Origin: Rubritalea profundi
GTDB taxonomy: Bacteria; Verrucomicrobiota; Verrucomicrobiia; Verrucomicrobiales; Akkermansiaceae
Direction: 5' to 3'
Length of the DNA stretch: 55,552 bases
NCBI RefSeq assembly: GCF_002954445.1
Contig: NZ_MQWA01000001.1
Location: forward strand, 2,755,737 to 2,811,288
A program made the position numbers and the translations under genes. Below the pieces are notes generated by a model. The model saw nothing but the letters and a program-made list of their open reading frames with translations, was not told the DNA's origin and ran no database searches. Of the stretch, positions 18,808-27,144 are shown in pieces; positions within the stretch are counted from its first letter, which is position 1; each line of letters opens with the position of its first letter.

Positions 18808-19560
18808 TCAGTGTTTCCAGCGTCGGTAGTCGACGAGGTGGTGAGTGAAAAGAAGGGTGAGCACGCTCATGGAGAGGTAGAATACAATCGGCCGCAGATC
18901 TATTAAGCCTCTAGAAAAGTAAGAAAGATGCTCGTGTACTGAAATATAATGGAAGAGTGGAGCTCCTTGGAAAGAGTCGCCTGCAATACTTGGGATGAGA
19001 CCCATGAAGATGAGGAAGACCAACAGCCCAAACGTGATGATCGCGGCTATAATCTGGCTCGATGTGAGCGCCGAGGCAAATATGCCCACGGCAATAAAGA
19101 AGGAACCGATAAGTAAAAGGATGCCGAATGATCCTAGCATTTCAGGCGTCGAGACGGGGGCTGGTGAGCCAGTTACCCAGGTGAAGACCTTGACGTGCAG
19201 GAAAACTGGAATCCAGAGAATCGCGTAAAAGGTGTATGAGGAAAGGTATTTAGAGAAAACGACCTGCCAGGTAGTCACTGGGGCAGTCATCAGGCTTTCC
19301 AGTGTGCCGCTGCGTTCTTCTTCGGCAAATTGTTTCATTGTGATCAATGGAAAAATGAAAATGAAGTAGAACCAGAAGATCGGCGTAGAGAGACAGGAAT
19401 AGAGCATGTTTACCTGGATCGGAGCCTTCTCGTATTGCTCTAACACCGATGTAAGGGAGAAGCCCTGCAATAGCATGATAAAGGAAAGCACAACCCAACC
19501 AAACGGTGTGGTGAGAAAGTGTTTAAGCTCTTTTTTATAAAGAATGTATAGAGTGCGCAT
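18808..19560 (-). CDS. ABC transporter permease, GldF/ABC-2 type
   Basis: 250-residue ABC-2 family inner-membrane permease with about six hydrophobic helices, for example GWVVLSFIMLLQGFSLTSVL, IFWFYFIFIFPLITM, FGILLLIGSFFIAVGIFASA and IIAAIITFGLLVFLIFMGL. The cytoplasmic coupling segment EEERSGTLESLMTAPVTTWQ is the standard ABC-2 signature. ATG 19560 (MRTLYILYKKELKHF) fits better than the ORF start three codons upstream. First gene of the three-gene unit. An ATP-binding subunit would normally precede it, but rpsU with its own terminator lies upstream instead, so the ATPase must be encoded elsewhere. Confidence 0.88.
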   Translation of the reverse strand: MRTLYILYKKELKHFLTTPFGWVVLSFIMLLQGFSLTSVLEQYEKAPIQVNMLYSCLSTPIFWFYFIFIFPLITMKQFAEEERSGTLESLMTAPVTTWQVVFSKYLSSYTFYAILWIPVFLHVKVFTWVTGSPAPVSTPEMLGSFGILLLIGSFFIAVGIFASALTSSQIIAAIITFGLLVFLIFMGLIPSIAGDSFQGAPLFHYISVHEHLSYFSRGLIDLRPIVFYLSMSVLTLLFTHHLVDYRRWKH

Positions 19561-19644
19561 GATGTTCAACTACTGGGCAGAGTTGTAGAGTTAAAGCACT
19601 CCCTTTCCAAGCATCAAGTTGGGGAAATGCGTATCGAGGAAGAC

Positions 19645-19674
19645 AAAAAAGGGCATCCTCGTAAAAGGATGCCC
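19645..19674 (-). terminator. Terminator of rpsU
   Basis: GGGCATCCT pairs with AGGATGCCC around a 6-base loop, followed on the minus strand by a run of six Ts; 27 bases past the rpsU stop. It separates rpsU from the ABC permease unit. Confidence 0.9.
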
Positions 19675-19701
19675 GTGAAAGAGACCTGAAATCAGGTTTG
19701 C

Positions 19702-19953
19702 TTAAGCTTCAGCTGCGATGCGAGCTGCTTTTGCTGCTGCTGCTGCTGCGTCTTGTGTTGGGCTAGTGTAGCGGAAACGCTGGCGGTTACGCTTAGAAGC
19801 TGTACGGCACTTGCGCTTAGCGCGAAGTACTGGTGTTTCGAATGCACGACGACGGCGCATTTCTTCGAGGATGCCCTCGTTATCGAGAAGTGATTTGAGA
19901 CGCTTAAGGGCGCGATCTACTGGCTCGCCTTTGTTGATTGTTACTCCACGCAT
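19702..19953 (-). CDS. rpsU: 30S ribosomal protein S21
   Basis: Small-subunit protein needed for translation initiation. The 83-residue protein starts MRGVTINKGEPVDRALKRLK, the conserved S21 N-terminus, and has the basic segment EEMRRRRAFETPVLRAKRKC. It is longer than E. coli S21 (about 71 residues) through an alanine-rich tail (DAAAAAAKAARIAAEA). The longer ORF upstream was rejected because the S21 family begins at this ATG. Single gene with a terminator. Confidence 0.94.
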   Translation of the reverse strand: MRGVTINKGEPVDRALKRLKSLLDNEGILEEMRRRRAFETPVLRAKRKCRTASKRNRQRFRYTSPTQDAAAAAAKAARIAAEA

Positions 19954-20060
19954 GGTATATATATGAAAATTTTTGTTAATTTCAGGTTGGGAGGCGGAAC
20001 CTAAAAAGGATTCCAGCATCTGTCAAGCATGTGAGTGAGAAATATTCGGATTCGTTGAGG

Positions 20061-20504
20061 TCAATCCGAATGATTGAGAGCTTGACTCTTTCGATTGCTC
20101 CAAGTGGCCGTGTATTTTAGGACGAGAATCATGACGATGGCACCGGTGAAACTACCAAGGGTGTCAGCAGTCCAATCACCAATGTCATTACCTGAGCGTC
20201 CAGGAGTGAAGGTTTGGTGATATTCGTCGATCACGCCAACTAGAGAGCCTACTAGAGTCGTGATGCCAATGCATAAAACAGCATTAAGCTTATTAAATTG
20301 GTGTCTGAGCCAGCCGCAGAGCAATCCGCCGCCGCCGAAGAAAAACCCAAAGTGGGCAATTTTGTCGAGGTGGGGGATTTTAGGAACGTTCTCTGGAGCA
20401 GGTGTGCCTGAAGATAGAAGCCACAGGGTGACGAACCATAAGGACCAAGCAAAGATCCATGCTTTTGGCCGTTTTTGACCAAAGCGGGTAAAGCGTCTTA
20501 ACAT
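20061..20504 (-). CDS. VanZ-family membrane protein
   Basis: 147 residues with about four membrane helices. The VanZ-like signature is DKIAHFGFFFGGGGLLCGWL followed by DEYHQTFTPGRSGNDIGDWT and ADTLGSFTGA. VanZ relatives are associated with teicoplanin resistance in enterococci, but in Gram-negative bacteria their job is unknown. The gene starts 14 bases after the BrnA-like antitoxin and could be read from the same transcript. Confidence 0.88.
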   Translation of the reverse strand: MLRRFTRFGQKRPKAWIFAWSLWFVTLWLLSSGTPAPENVPKIPHLDKIAHFGFFFGGGGLLCGWLRHQFNKLNAVLCIGITTLVGSLVGVIDEYHQTFTPGRSGNDIGDWTADTLGSFTGAIVMILVLKYTATWSNRKSQALNHSD

Positions 20505-20518
20505 TCTAACGAATGGTT

Positions 20519-20803
20519 TCAGTCTGATTGGTCAGCGCGACGGGCTTCTTCCTCAAGTCGTTCAGAAAGCCATTGCTTCATCATCGATTGGTAGTTGAGG
20601 TAGCGTGAGCGGGCCATGCGCTTGATCCGTGAAAGCATACGTGGGTCAAAGCGTAGGGTGATGGTCGTGGACTCTTTAGAGTCGCGCTCGTGGACCGAAC
20701 CCACCATCAGCTTTGCATCCAACTCATGCGTTTGCCAAAAAGCAGATTCTTCCAGCTCGTCTTGAAATTCTGGTATCTCGGACCACTTATAAATCGTATT
20801 CAT
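20519..20803 (-). CDS. BrnA/CopG-like antitoxin
   Basis: 94 residues, with an N-terminal toxin-binding region (KWSEIPEFQDELEESAFWQTH) and a C-terminal ribbon-helix-helix: TTITLRFDPRMLSRIKRMA, then YLNYQSMMKQWLSERLEEE. This matches the DUF2191/BrnA and CopG type of antitoxin that binds DNA as a dimer and represses its own operon. The toxin-like gene precedes it by 9 bases, the toxin-first order typical of brnTA. Confidence 0.8.
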   Translation of the reverse strand: MNTIYKWSEIPEFQDELEESAFWQTHELDAKLMVGSVHERDSKESTTITLRFDPRMLSRIKRMARSRYLNYQSMMKQWLSERLEEEARRADQSD

Positions 20804-20812
20804 CGTGCTATT

Positions 20813-21091
20813 CTATTTGTATTGAGCGTATTTACGGTCGTAAAATCGATTCTCACCATCGGTCATTTCGCGAACAGCATAGATGCGGGCCTTTTTACCA
20901 TCAGTAGAGAAGGCTAGGAATAAGAACCTGTCGGCCACTGTACGGCCTAGCATATAATAGCGTGACTCGCCATCCTGCCGGTCGTGATCGGGTAAGAAAC
21001 GTACGGCAAACGGGTCTTCGAGAATTTCCTCAATTTCTCTTGGAGAAAAGGAGTTGAGATCAATTTGTGCATCAATAAGGTCAAGTTCCAT
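20813..21091 (-). CDS. BrnT-like toxin
   Basis: 92 residues from ATG 21091 (the longer ORF begins with TTG and adds 12 residues). The BrnT/DUF497 pattern is visible: FSPREIEEILEDPFAVRFLP, RYYMLGRTVADRFLFLAFST, then ARIYAVREMTDGENRFY, corresponding to the G-R-FxxF and I-x-x-R-E-M-T-x-x-E-x-x-x-Y core. BrnT is a RelE-fold ribonuclease held by BrnA. The Arg and the Glu/Tyr of the last helix are retained, so it may be active. Confidence 0.78.
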   Translation of the reverse strand: MELDLIDAQIDLNSFSPREIEEILEDPFAVRFLPDHDRQDGESRYYMLGRTVADRFLFLAFSTDGKKARIYAVREMTDGENRFYDRKYAQYK

Positions 21092-21315
21092 AACGGCTGA
21101 TTGATAGACTCTAATGAAATCTATCAAATGGCAACAAAATTGCTACAAGCCTTATTATAACAAGATGGTTTCGAAGCATTAACAAGATTCATGCTTGTGA
21201 TGATTAGCAGTATCAAGAAATAGACGAACTTTCCAATGGTTGTACGGATTCACCTTGACCGTTCTGTGTCATACCACTAGAAGCCGAACGTTACGCCATG
21301 AAGGCGTTCATATCC

Positions 21316-22500
21316 ATGAATATTCACGAGTATCAAGCCAAAGAGCTGTTCGAGAAGTTCGGTGTGCCAAGTCCTAATGGGATGGTAGCAAGCACAGCGG
21401 AAGAGGCGGTAGCTGCAGCCAATGCAATTGGCGGCAACGACCTTGTTATAAAGGCGCAAGTCCACGCAGGTGGCCGCGGTAAAGGCACTTTCACAAATGG
21501 TTTTAAAGGTGGAGTTCACTTCCCTAAAACTCCAGCTGAAGCAGGTGATCTTGCGAGCAAGATGCTCGGACAGACACTTGTCACTCACCAGACAGGTGAA
21601 GCTGGACGTCTTGTTTCCAAGGTGATGATAGCTGAAGCAGCTGACATCTCCCGCGAACTCTATCTCGCTATTCTTCTCGACCGCGAAACATCACAGCCTG
21701 TGATCGTAGCATCTACAGAAGGTGGCATGGATATTGAGGAAGTGGCTGAGAAGACTCCTGAGAAATTGGTTCGCCAGTTCGTTCACCCACTTGCAGGCCT
21801 CCAGCCATACGAAGTGCGTAAACTCGCAGGTGCTCTTGAACTCTCCGGTGACCAAGCTAAGCAATTTTCTAAGCTGATCAAAAACCTCTACAAGCTCTTC
21901 ATCGATTGTGATTGCGACATGGTTGAGATCAACCCACTGGTGGTAACTCCTACTGGCGACGTGCTCGCTCTCGACGCCAAGTTTGGCTTCGACGATAACG
22001 CACTTTACCGTCACCCAGAGATCGTTGCAATGCGCGATACATCAGAAGAAGACCCACGTGAAGTGGAAGCTTCTACATTCGATCTCAACTACATCGGACT
22101 CGACGGCAACATCGCTTGTCTGGTAAACGGTGCAGGCCTAGCAATGGCAACAATGGACATCATCAAGCACTTCGGTGGTGATCCAGCAAACTTCCTCGAC
22201 GTAGGAGGTGGGGCAACTAAAGAGCAGGTTTCTGCAGCGTTCAAGATCATCCTTTCTGACCCTAAGGTCGAAGGTATCCTCGTGAACATCTTTGGTGGTA
22301 TCATGCAGTGTGACATCATTGCTGAAGGCATCCTCGCAGCAGCAGCTGAGCTTGAACTTAACATCCCGCTCGTTGTTCGCCTCGAAGGCACTAACGTAGC
22401 GCTAGGTAAGAAGCTCATCGCTGAATCCGACCTCGCTGTTATCGGCGCAGACAACCTTAACGACGCAGCCAAGAAGATTGTAGCTGCAGTTAAAGGCTAA
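21316..22500 (+). CDS. sucC: Succinate--CoA ligase (ADP-forming) subunit beta
   Basis: Makes succinate and ATP from succinyl-CoA in the TCA cycle; heterodimer or heterotetramer with SucD. The 394 residues start at [20 protein letters not shown], the conserved N-terminus, so the ATG at 21298 was not used. ATP-grasp signatures: [39 protein letters not shown] and INPL. The CoA-ligase part has [19 protein letters not shown] and [16 protein letters not shown]. Codon use is biased as in highly expressed genes. sucD follows after 34 bases. A weak promoter-like TTGACC lies at 21255. Confidence 0.96.
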   Translation: MNIHEYQAKELFEKFGVPSPNGMVASTAEEAVAAANAIGGNDLVIKAQVHAGGRGKGTFTNGFKGGVHFPKTPAEAGDLASKMLGQTLVTHQTGEAGRLVSKVMIAEAADISRELYLAILLDRETSQPVIVASTEGGMDIEEVAEKTPEKLVRQFVHPLAGLQPYEVRKLAGALELSGDQAKQFSKLIKNLYKLFIDCDCDMVEINPLVVTPTGDVLALDAKFGFDDNALYRHPEIVAMRDTSEEDPREVEASTFDLNYIGLDGNIACLVNGAGLAMATMDIIKHFGGDPANFLDVGGGATKEQVSAAFKIILSDPKVEGILVNIFGGIMQCDIIAEGILAAAAELELNIPLVVRLEGTNVALGKKLIAESDLAVIGADNLNDAAKKIVAAVKG

Positions 22501-22533
22501 TTCCTAATTCTTAATTTCTAACTCATAATTTAA
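22499..22533. repeat. 7-nt-period tract between sucC and sucD
   Basis: Reads TAATTCC, TAATTCT, TAATTTC, TAACTCA, TAATTTA, directly before the sucD ATG; it therefore occupies the place where a ribosome binding site would be expected. Confidence 0.65.
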
Positions 22534-22534
22534 T

Positions 22535-23428
22535 ATGGCTATTTTAGTAGATGAAAACACCAAGGTACTCATTCAGGGTATCACAGGTGGCTTCGGTGGT
22601 AAGCACGCACAGCTTTCCCTCGACTACGGCACTCAGATCGTTGCTGGTGTGACCCCTGGTAAGGGCGGTCAGACATTCGGCGCGGCTACTCCGATTTACG
22701 ATTCAGTTTCCGACGCTGCCAAGCAGTCCGGCGCCACTGTTTCCGCAATCTTCGTTCCACCACCATTCGCAGCTGATGCTATCCTCGAAGCTGTTGACGC
22801 AGATCTCGACCTCGTTATCTGTATCACTGAGGGAATCCCGGTGGCTGACATGATGCGTGTGAAAGCTGCTATGGCTGGTAAGAAGACTCGTCTCATCGGG
22901 CCTAACTGTCCAGGTGTTGTTACTCCAGGAACTGGTAAAGACTCACACGGCGGTTGCCGTATCGGTATCGCTCCAGGTTACATTCATAAGCGTGGTAACG
23001 TTGGTGTTGTGTCCCGTTCTGGCACACTCACATACGAGGCTGTTTACCAGCTCACTCATCTCGGTTACGGCCAGTCCACATGTGTAGGTATCGGTGGTGA
23101 CCCAATCAACGGCACTTCCCACCTCGACGTTCTCAAGATGTTCAACGACGACGACGAAACTGAAGCAATCATCATGATCGGTGAGATCGGTGGTAACGCA
23201 GAAGCTGAAGCTGCTCGTTGGGCTGCTGAGCACTGCTCCAAGCCAATCGCTGGTTTCATCGCTGGTGCTACAGCGCCTCCGGGACGCCGTATGGGCCACG
23301 CTGGCGCTATCGTCGGTGGTGAAGACGACACAGCAGAAGCAAAGAAGCGTATCCTCGCTGAGTGCGGAATCGCAGTCTCCGAGACTCCTTCTGAGATGGG
23401 CCGCACGCTCGTCGACATGCTTAAGTAG
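22535..23428 (+). CDS. sucD: Succinate--CoA ligase subunit alpha
   Basis: CoA-binding, phosphohistidine-carrying partner of SucC. The 297 residues contain the CoA site GITGGFGGKHAQLSLDYGT, VTPGKGG, GPNCPGVVTPG, RSGTLTYEAVYQLT, GGDPINGTSHLDVL and the active-site histidine in RMGHAGAIVGG. The start MAILVDENTKVLIQGITGG is the usual one. No Shine-Dalgarno sequence is visible in the AT-rich heptad tract before it. Co-transcribed with sucC and followed by a terminator. Confidence 0.96.
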   Translation: MAILVDENTKVLIQGITGGFGGKHAQLSLDYGTQIVAGVTPGKGGQTFGAATPIYDSVSDAAKQSGATVSAIFVPPPFAADAILEAVDADLDLVICITEGIPVADMMRVKAAMAGKKTRLIGPNCPGVVTPGTGKDSHGGCRIGIAPGYIHKRGNVGVVSRSGTLTYEAVYQLTHLGYGQSTCVGIGGDPINGTSHLDVLKMFNDDDETEAIIMIGEIGGNAEAEAARWAAEHCSKPIAGFIAGATAPPGRRMGHAGAIVGGEDDTAEAKKRILAECGIAVSETPSEMGRTLVDMLK

Positions 23429-23443
23429 TCGCCTTCGGCGGAG

Positions 23444-23476
23444 TTGGCAGTTTTCAGAATTCAGTTTTCAGACTGG
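23444..23476. repeat. 7-nt-period tract after sucD
   Basis: Reads TGGCAGT, TTTCAGA, ATTCAGT, TTTCAGA between the sucD stop and its terminator; two copies of TTTCAGA lie exactly 14 bases apart. Confidence 0.6.
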
Positions 23477-23504
23477 ATAGATGAAGCGCTAACGACTTTA
23501 TTTC

Positions 23505-23537
23505 CAAAACGCTCTCACTAAAGTGAGAGCGTTTTTT
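23505..23537 (+). terminator. Terminator of sucCD
   Basis: Perfect 12-bp stem AACGCTCTCACT/AGTGAGAGCGTT with a 2-base centre, followed by seven Ts. Confidence 0.93.
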
Positions 23538-23776
23538 TGTTAGTTTGCTAGTAGCCGCTGCTTCTTGGCGGATCAGCGTTGCTAACGTCGATCCTTCGTT
23601 AGGGGCGTTTGTGTTAGAACTAATGTGAGAGGGCTTGTAGCTCTGTTTGAGAGAGATCAGCTTGGATAAATATCGGCGTGACTGCTGTATTTTTTGTGTT
23701 GTGCAGGGGGGGAGTACTTTTACTGCGCTGTAAATCTGCTGTTCATTTTGATCTATGGCGCTACCGTGAAGGTTAT

Positions 23777-24409
23777 ATGATACATGATTTGCTAGGGCAC
23801 ATACTCACAGTCTTTCTTGGCTATTTTGCCATTATGAACCCAGTGGCTAACACGGCAGTTTTTATAGGGCTCACGGCAGACGAGACGGCACAGAAAAAGA
23901 AGAAAATAGCGAGAAAATCGTTGTTGATCGCATTCTGTGTGATCACTACATTTGCTTTGTTAGGTAACGCAATTTTCCACCTTTTCGGTATTACATTACC
24001 GGCGTTACGGGTGACTGGGGGAATCTTGGTTTTCTTAATTGGCTACCATATGCTCAATGGGGAACGTTCCAAAATGCACAAACCCCGAGGTGAAGACAAA
24101 GCGGACGAAGAGGATGCAGACGTTGCTGTTTCACCTCTAGCGGTTCCAATCTTAGCTGGCCCCGGAACGATAGCGACAACCATCAACTTCTCTAGCACGG
24201 GTGGCTGGAGTGAATCTTTAATCACAGTCGCCATGTTTGCTCTGCTTTGCGTGGTAACTTACTTCTTCTTTGTTTCTGGTGAGAAAATTGTGCGCTACCT
24301 CGGCCGCGGTGGAATCAATATTGTGACTCGCTTGATGGGACTTATCCTAGCGGTGATCGGTGTGCAGATGTTGATTGAGGGGGTGGCAGGGGCCATCGCA
24401 GCTAGCTAG
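23777..24409 (+). CDS. MarC-family inner-membrane protein
   Basis: 210-residue integral membrane protein with six predicted helices. MarC-family signatures: FLGYFAIMNPVANTAVFIGL, ALRVTGGILVFLIGYHMLNG, SPLAVPILAGPGTIATTINF and GINIVTRLMGLILAVIGVQM. Once thought linked to multiple antibiotic resistance; the transport role (NAAT family) is not firmly established. ATG 23777 has a GAAGG five bases upstream, an uncommon good Shine-Dalgarno sequence for this window, and removes an implausible 33-residue extension. A charged cytoplasmic loop (KPRGEDKADEEDADV) separates helices 3 and 4. Confidence 0.9.
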   Translation: MIHDLLGHILTVFLGYFAIMNPVANTAVFIGLTADETAQKKKKIARKSLLIAFCVITTFALLGNAIFHLFGITLPALRVTGGILVFLIGYHMLNGERSKMHKPRGEDKADEEDADVAVSPLAVPILAGPGTIATTINFSSTGGWSESLITVAMFALLCVVTYFFFVSGEKIVRYLGRGGINIVTRLMGLILAVIGVQMLIEGVAGAIAAS

Positions 24410-24421
24410 GCCCTCAGTGTT

Positions 24422-25144
24422 TTAACCTTTTTGATTAAGGTAGATTTCTTTATAGGGCTGGATGACGACGAAGCCTTCGCCTTCAAAAATCATCTGGAGA
24501 GACTCGCCTGAGGCTCGGCCGAAGAAAGTCTTCAGTGAAACATCAGTCTTGATGTTAGGTGAGAGTCCAGCGCTCCAAGCGACGGTGGCATTAGGGTCGG
24601 TAAAGACTGGGCAGCCAGGAGTGACACGCAGAGTGACAGGCTCGTAGTGGCTCGTGATAGCTAAAAGGCCACTACCATTGAATGCTACATTGAACAGGCC
24701 TCCCGCCATCATTCCCGCAACTTTCCTCATCATTGAGATCTTATGGTTGAGAGTGGGTTCAAATGCGAGGACATCATTTCCGTTCACAACAATACCTTCG
24801 TTGTCCAGGTTAAGAATTGAGATTTTCTTGCCGGCATCAGCGAGGTAAACTTTGCCCTGGCCGTCAGCATAGGTAAGGCGCATTCCTTCTCCTGAAATAG
24901 CTTTTTTAAGAAGGCTTCCAACGCCTTGGTCTAGAATTCCCTCACGGGTGAATTTCACCTCGCCACGGTAGGATACCATCGATCCGAGCTTAGTATGCAT
25001 TCTGCCGTTGAGATTTACTTCTAGCATGCGAGGGGTTTCCAGTTCGAAAACTCCGTGGCCGCGGTCTTGTTGTTCTGTGGCTTCGACAAATTCTGCGATG
25101 CTATAGCGACGTGATGGTTCGTTAAGTGTTGGAGGTTGGGTCAT
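24422..25144 (-). CDS. AIM24 family protein
   Basis: 240 residues. The AIM24/TrpRBP-like fold is suggested by repeated beta segments: FELETPRMLEVNLNGRMHTK, GSMVSYRGEVKFTREGI, GVGSLLKKAISGEGMRLTYA, GKVYLADAGKKISILNLD and VNGNDVLAFEPTL. Bacterial members have no settled function. There is no signal peptide. ATG 25144 (MTQPPTLNEPSRRYSIAEF) was preferred over a start 19 codons upstream. Convergent with marC, with 12 bases between the stop codons. Confidence 0.85.
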   Translation of the reverse strand: MTQPPTLNEPSRRYSIAEFVEATEQQDRGHGVFELETPRMLEVNLNGRMHTKLGSMVSYRGEVKFTREGILDQGVGSLLKKAISGEGMRLTYADGQGKVYLADAGKKISILNLDNEGIVVNGNDVLAFEPTLNHKISMMRKVAGMMAGGLFNVAFNGSGLLAITSHYEPVTLRVTPGCPVFTDPNATVAWSAGLSPNIKTDVSLKTFFGRASGESLQMIFEGEGFVVIQPYKEIYLNQKG

Positions 25145-25220
25145 GGTTTTATTTTGTATAATTGAGGGTGCTAGATGAACCAATTGTTCAATGAGTAGCA
25201 ATGGTGAAATGACGGCTATT

Positions 25221-25260
25221 TTGTAATTTAAAATTCAGCTAACTCTAACTCTAACTTGAT
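25221..25260. repeat. 7-nt-period tract downstream of the disulfide reductase gene
   Basis: Reads TAATTTA, AAATTCA, GCTAACT, CTAACTC, TAACTTG; two overlapping copies of CTAACT at 6-7 base spacing. The rest of the 187-base gap 25145-25331 shows nothing recognisable. Confidence 0.45.
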
Positions 25261-25331
25261 GCTGGCTGATGCAGAGGGAGGCTTCCCCTCGCCAAACTAT
25301 ATCGCGCCAATCGACACCTAGAATATGTCAG

Positions 25332-26717
25332 TTAGGTAAACTTAGCCTTCTTGATCACGTCGATGGCTGCGTCGAGGAATAGCTCAGGAAGCGCTGGGTG
25401 GATGTGAATCATTTTTGGCAACTCGCGGATGTCATTTTTCAAGTGCATCAGCATGAGGATCTGGTGAATCAATGTTGACGAATCTGGGCCTATGAGGTGG
25501 CAGCCGAGAACTGCATAGGTGTCTGGGCTGATGAGCAGTTTAGTGCGTGGGTAGTCCAGTTTGCTAGCCATCGCGCGGGCGCTAGATTTCCAGTCGCGTA
25601 GAGTGGATACATAGTTGATGCCTTTGTCTTGGAGTTCTTTTTCAGTGAAGCCGACAGATGCAACTTCAGGTTCCGTGAAAATAGCGTGTGGCACGGCACC
25701 GTAATCGAGAGCCTCAGTCGAGCCTTTCAAGATGGACTGGCGTAGGTAATGGATGTCGTAACTAGCGGTGTGCTGGAGAATATAGTTTCCTGCAATATCA
25801 CCCGCAGCATAGATACCAGGAACTGTTGAGCGAAGGTGGTCATCAGTCTTAATGAAGCCGCGATCATCTGTTTCAATGTCAGTGTTCTCTAGTCGAAGAG
25901 TATCAGAGTTTGCGACACGGCCAGTGGCGAAGAGTATGCGCTCACTGACGTGCTGATGGTTGGAGCCATCTGGGTGACTGAACGTGCAGGTGAACATTTC
26001 CCCGTCATAGGTCAAATCGCTCAATGACGATTCATAGTAGACTGGAGTGTGGTGTTCGAATTGCTCTTGGAAGATAGGAGCGAGTTCTGGATCGATACGT
26101 GGCAGTAGAGTTTTTCCGCGCACGTGGATGCTAGTCTCGGTGCCGATGGCTGAGAAAAACGCTCCAAGTTCACAGCCTATAAATCCGCCACCAATGATGG
26201 TGAGTGAGGCTGGAGGTGTGTTCTTTAGTGGGCAAATATTATCACTAGTCCAGACTGGGTACTCTGAATAAGGTGCTGGACGTGGACGTGTACCAGTCGC
26301 AATAACGATAGTCTCCGAGGTGATCTGAGCGACTTCTTCACCGTCTTTACCAGAGATGAGGACCTCATTGTTAGATAGGAATGAGCCCGTGCCGCGATAG
26401 AGGGTAATGTTGGCTGGTAGACGGGACTCATAGCGTGGATCGACTCCGCTGATCCATTCTGCGACTTCGTCAAACATCTTCTGGCGATCTATGCCGTTGA
26501 TTGTGGCATCGATATGGTGGCGTGAGGCCTCGCGCACGCGGCGAGCAGCCTCAGCATAACCGATCAGCAATTTTGATGGCACACAGCCGCGATTTGGGCA
26601 GGTGCCACCCAATGTATTTCGCTCGATGAGGGCTACTTTTTTGCCTTCCTGAGCAGCAGCAATGGCGAGTCCAGAAGCGCGGCCGCCACCGATGATTATG
26701 AGATCAAATTTTTCCAT
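25332..26717 (-). CDS. Class I pyridine nucleotide-disulfide oxidoreductase (dihydrolipoyl dehydrogenase/mycothione reductase-like)
   Basis: 461-residue FAD/NAD(P)H flavoprotein. Visible: FAD site DLIIIGGGRASGLAIAAAQE, redox-active disulfide GGTCPNRGCVPSKLLIGYA, NAD(P) site LTIIGGGFIGCELGAFFSAI, FAD motif GIYAAGDIAGNY, and the C-terminal dimer-interface base pair HIHPALPEL (His and Glu). The Cys-x4-Cys and the His-Glu dyad are intact, so a thiol-disulfide substrate is expected. Family-level features do not decide between lipoamide and a low-molecular-weight thiol. No 2-oxo acid dehydrogenase gene is adjacent, which argues mildly against a dedicated E3. Confidence 0.88.
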   Translation of the reverse strand: MEKFDLIIIGGGRASGLAIAAAQEGKKVALIERNTLGGTCPNRGCVPSKLLIGYAEAARRVREASRHHIDATINGIDRQKMFDEVAEWISGVDPRYESRLPANITLYRGTGSFLSNNEVLISGKDGEEVAQITSETIVIATGTRPRPAPYSEYPVWTSDNICPLKNTPPASLTIIGGGFIGCELGAFFSAIGTETSIHVRGKTLLPRIDPELAPIFQEQFEHHTPVYYESSLSDLTYDGEMFTCTFSHPDGSNHQHVSERILFATGRVANSDTLRLENTDIETDDRGFIKTDDHLRSTVPGIYAAGDIAGNYILQHTASYDIHYLRQSILKGSTEALDYGAVPHAIFTEPEVASVGFTEKELQDKGINYVSTLRDWKSSARAMASKLDYPRTKLLISPDTYAVLGCHLIGPDSSTLIHQILMLMHLKNDIRELPKMIHIHPALPELFLDAAIDVIKKAKFT

Positions 26718-26772
26718 GGTAATTTTTGTTAAAGAGAGAGTTTGGCATTAGGTTCATCTAGCTTATGCCTTG

Positions 26773-27129
26773 TTATGAGTGAAGGTGTGCTGATTTATTC
26801 CATTGGGTATGATCCTTGCAGTGAGGGCACTCTGGAATGATTTCGTTTTCCTGTAAGTCAATTTCTGTAACCGAGCATGCTGAGCATTTTAGTTGAGCGT
26901 CTTCTGCCGCGCGCATCCCAGAATCGAAACGCAATCGAGCAGCGGTGGCGGAGTAGATGGAGACCACCAAGGGAACACAGTAGGTGAGAAGTGCCTTTAG
27001 GATGTTGGGCGAGTCGAAGTCTAAATTGATAAGGTTAAGTAGTCTCCCGACAATGAGTGATGTATAAAAACCACGAAGCAGACTACTCCGATCTAGAGCG
27101 GTTTTGATAAAGAGTGAAGACTGCGACAT
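26773..27129 (-). CDS. NrtS-like small membrane protein with C-terminal zinc-ribbon-like motif
   Basis: 118 residues. Two hydrophobic segments, FYTSLIVGRLLNLINLDFDS and KALLTYCVPLVVSIYSATAA, resemble the NrtS nitrate/nitrite transporter family (SLxVxxVVGxxLNLINxGD ... KxxLTYxVPxxVSxY). A C-terminal extension has CSACSVTEIDLQENEIIPEC and a further PHCKDH, four cysteines plus a histidine spaced like a zinc ribbon. Nitrate transport is known for NrtS in other bacteria; for this variant it is inference. Starts 55 bases after the oxidoreductase start region on the same strand. Confidence 0.6.
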   Translation of the reverse strand: MSQSSLFIKTALDRSSLLRGFYTSLIVGRLLNLINLDFDSPNILKALLTYCVPLVVSIYSATAARLRFDSGMRAAEDAQLKCSACSVTEIDLQENEIIPECPHCKDHTQWNKSAHLHS

Positions 27130-27144
27130 GGAATGATTTTGTTG

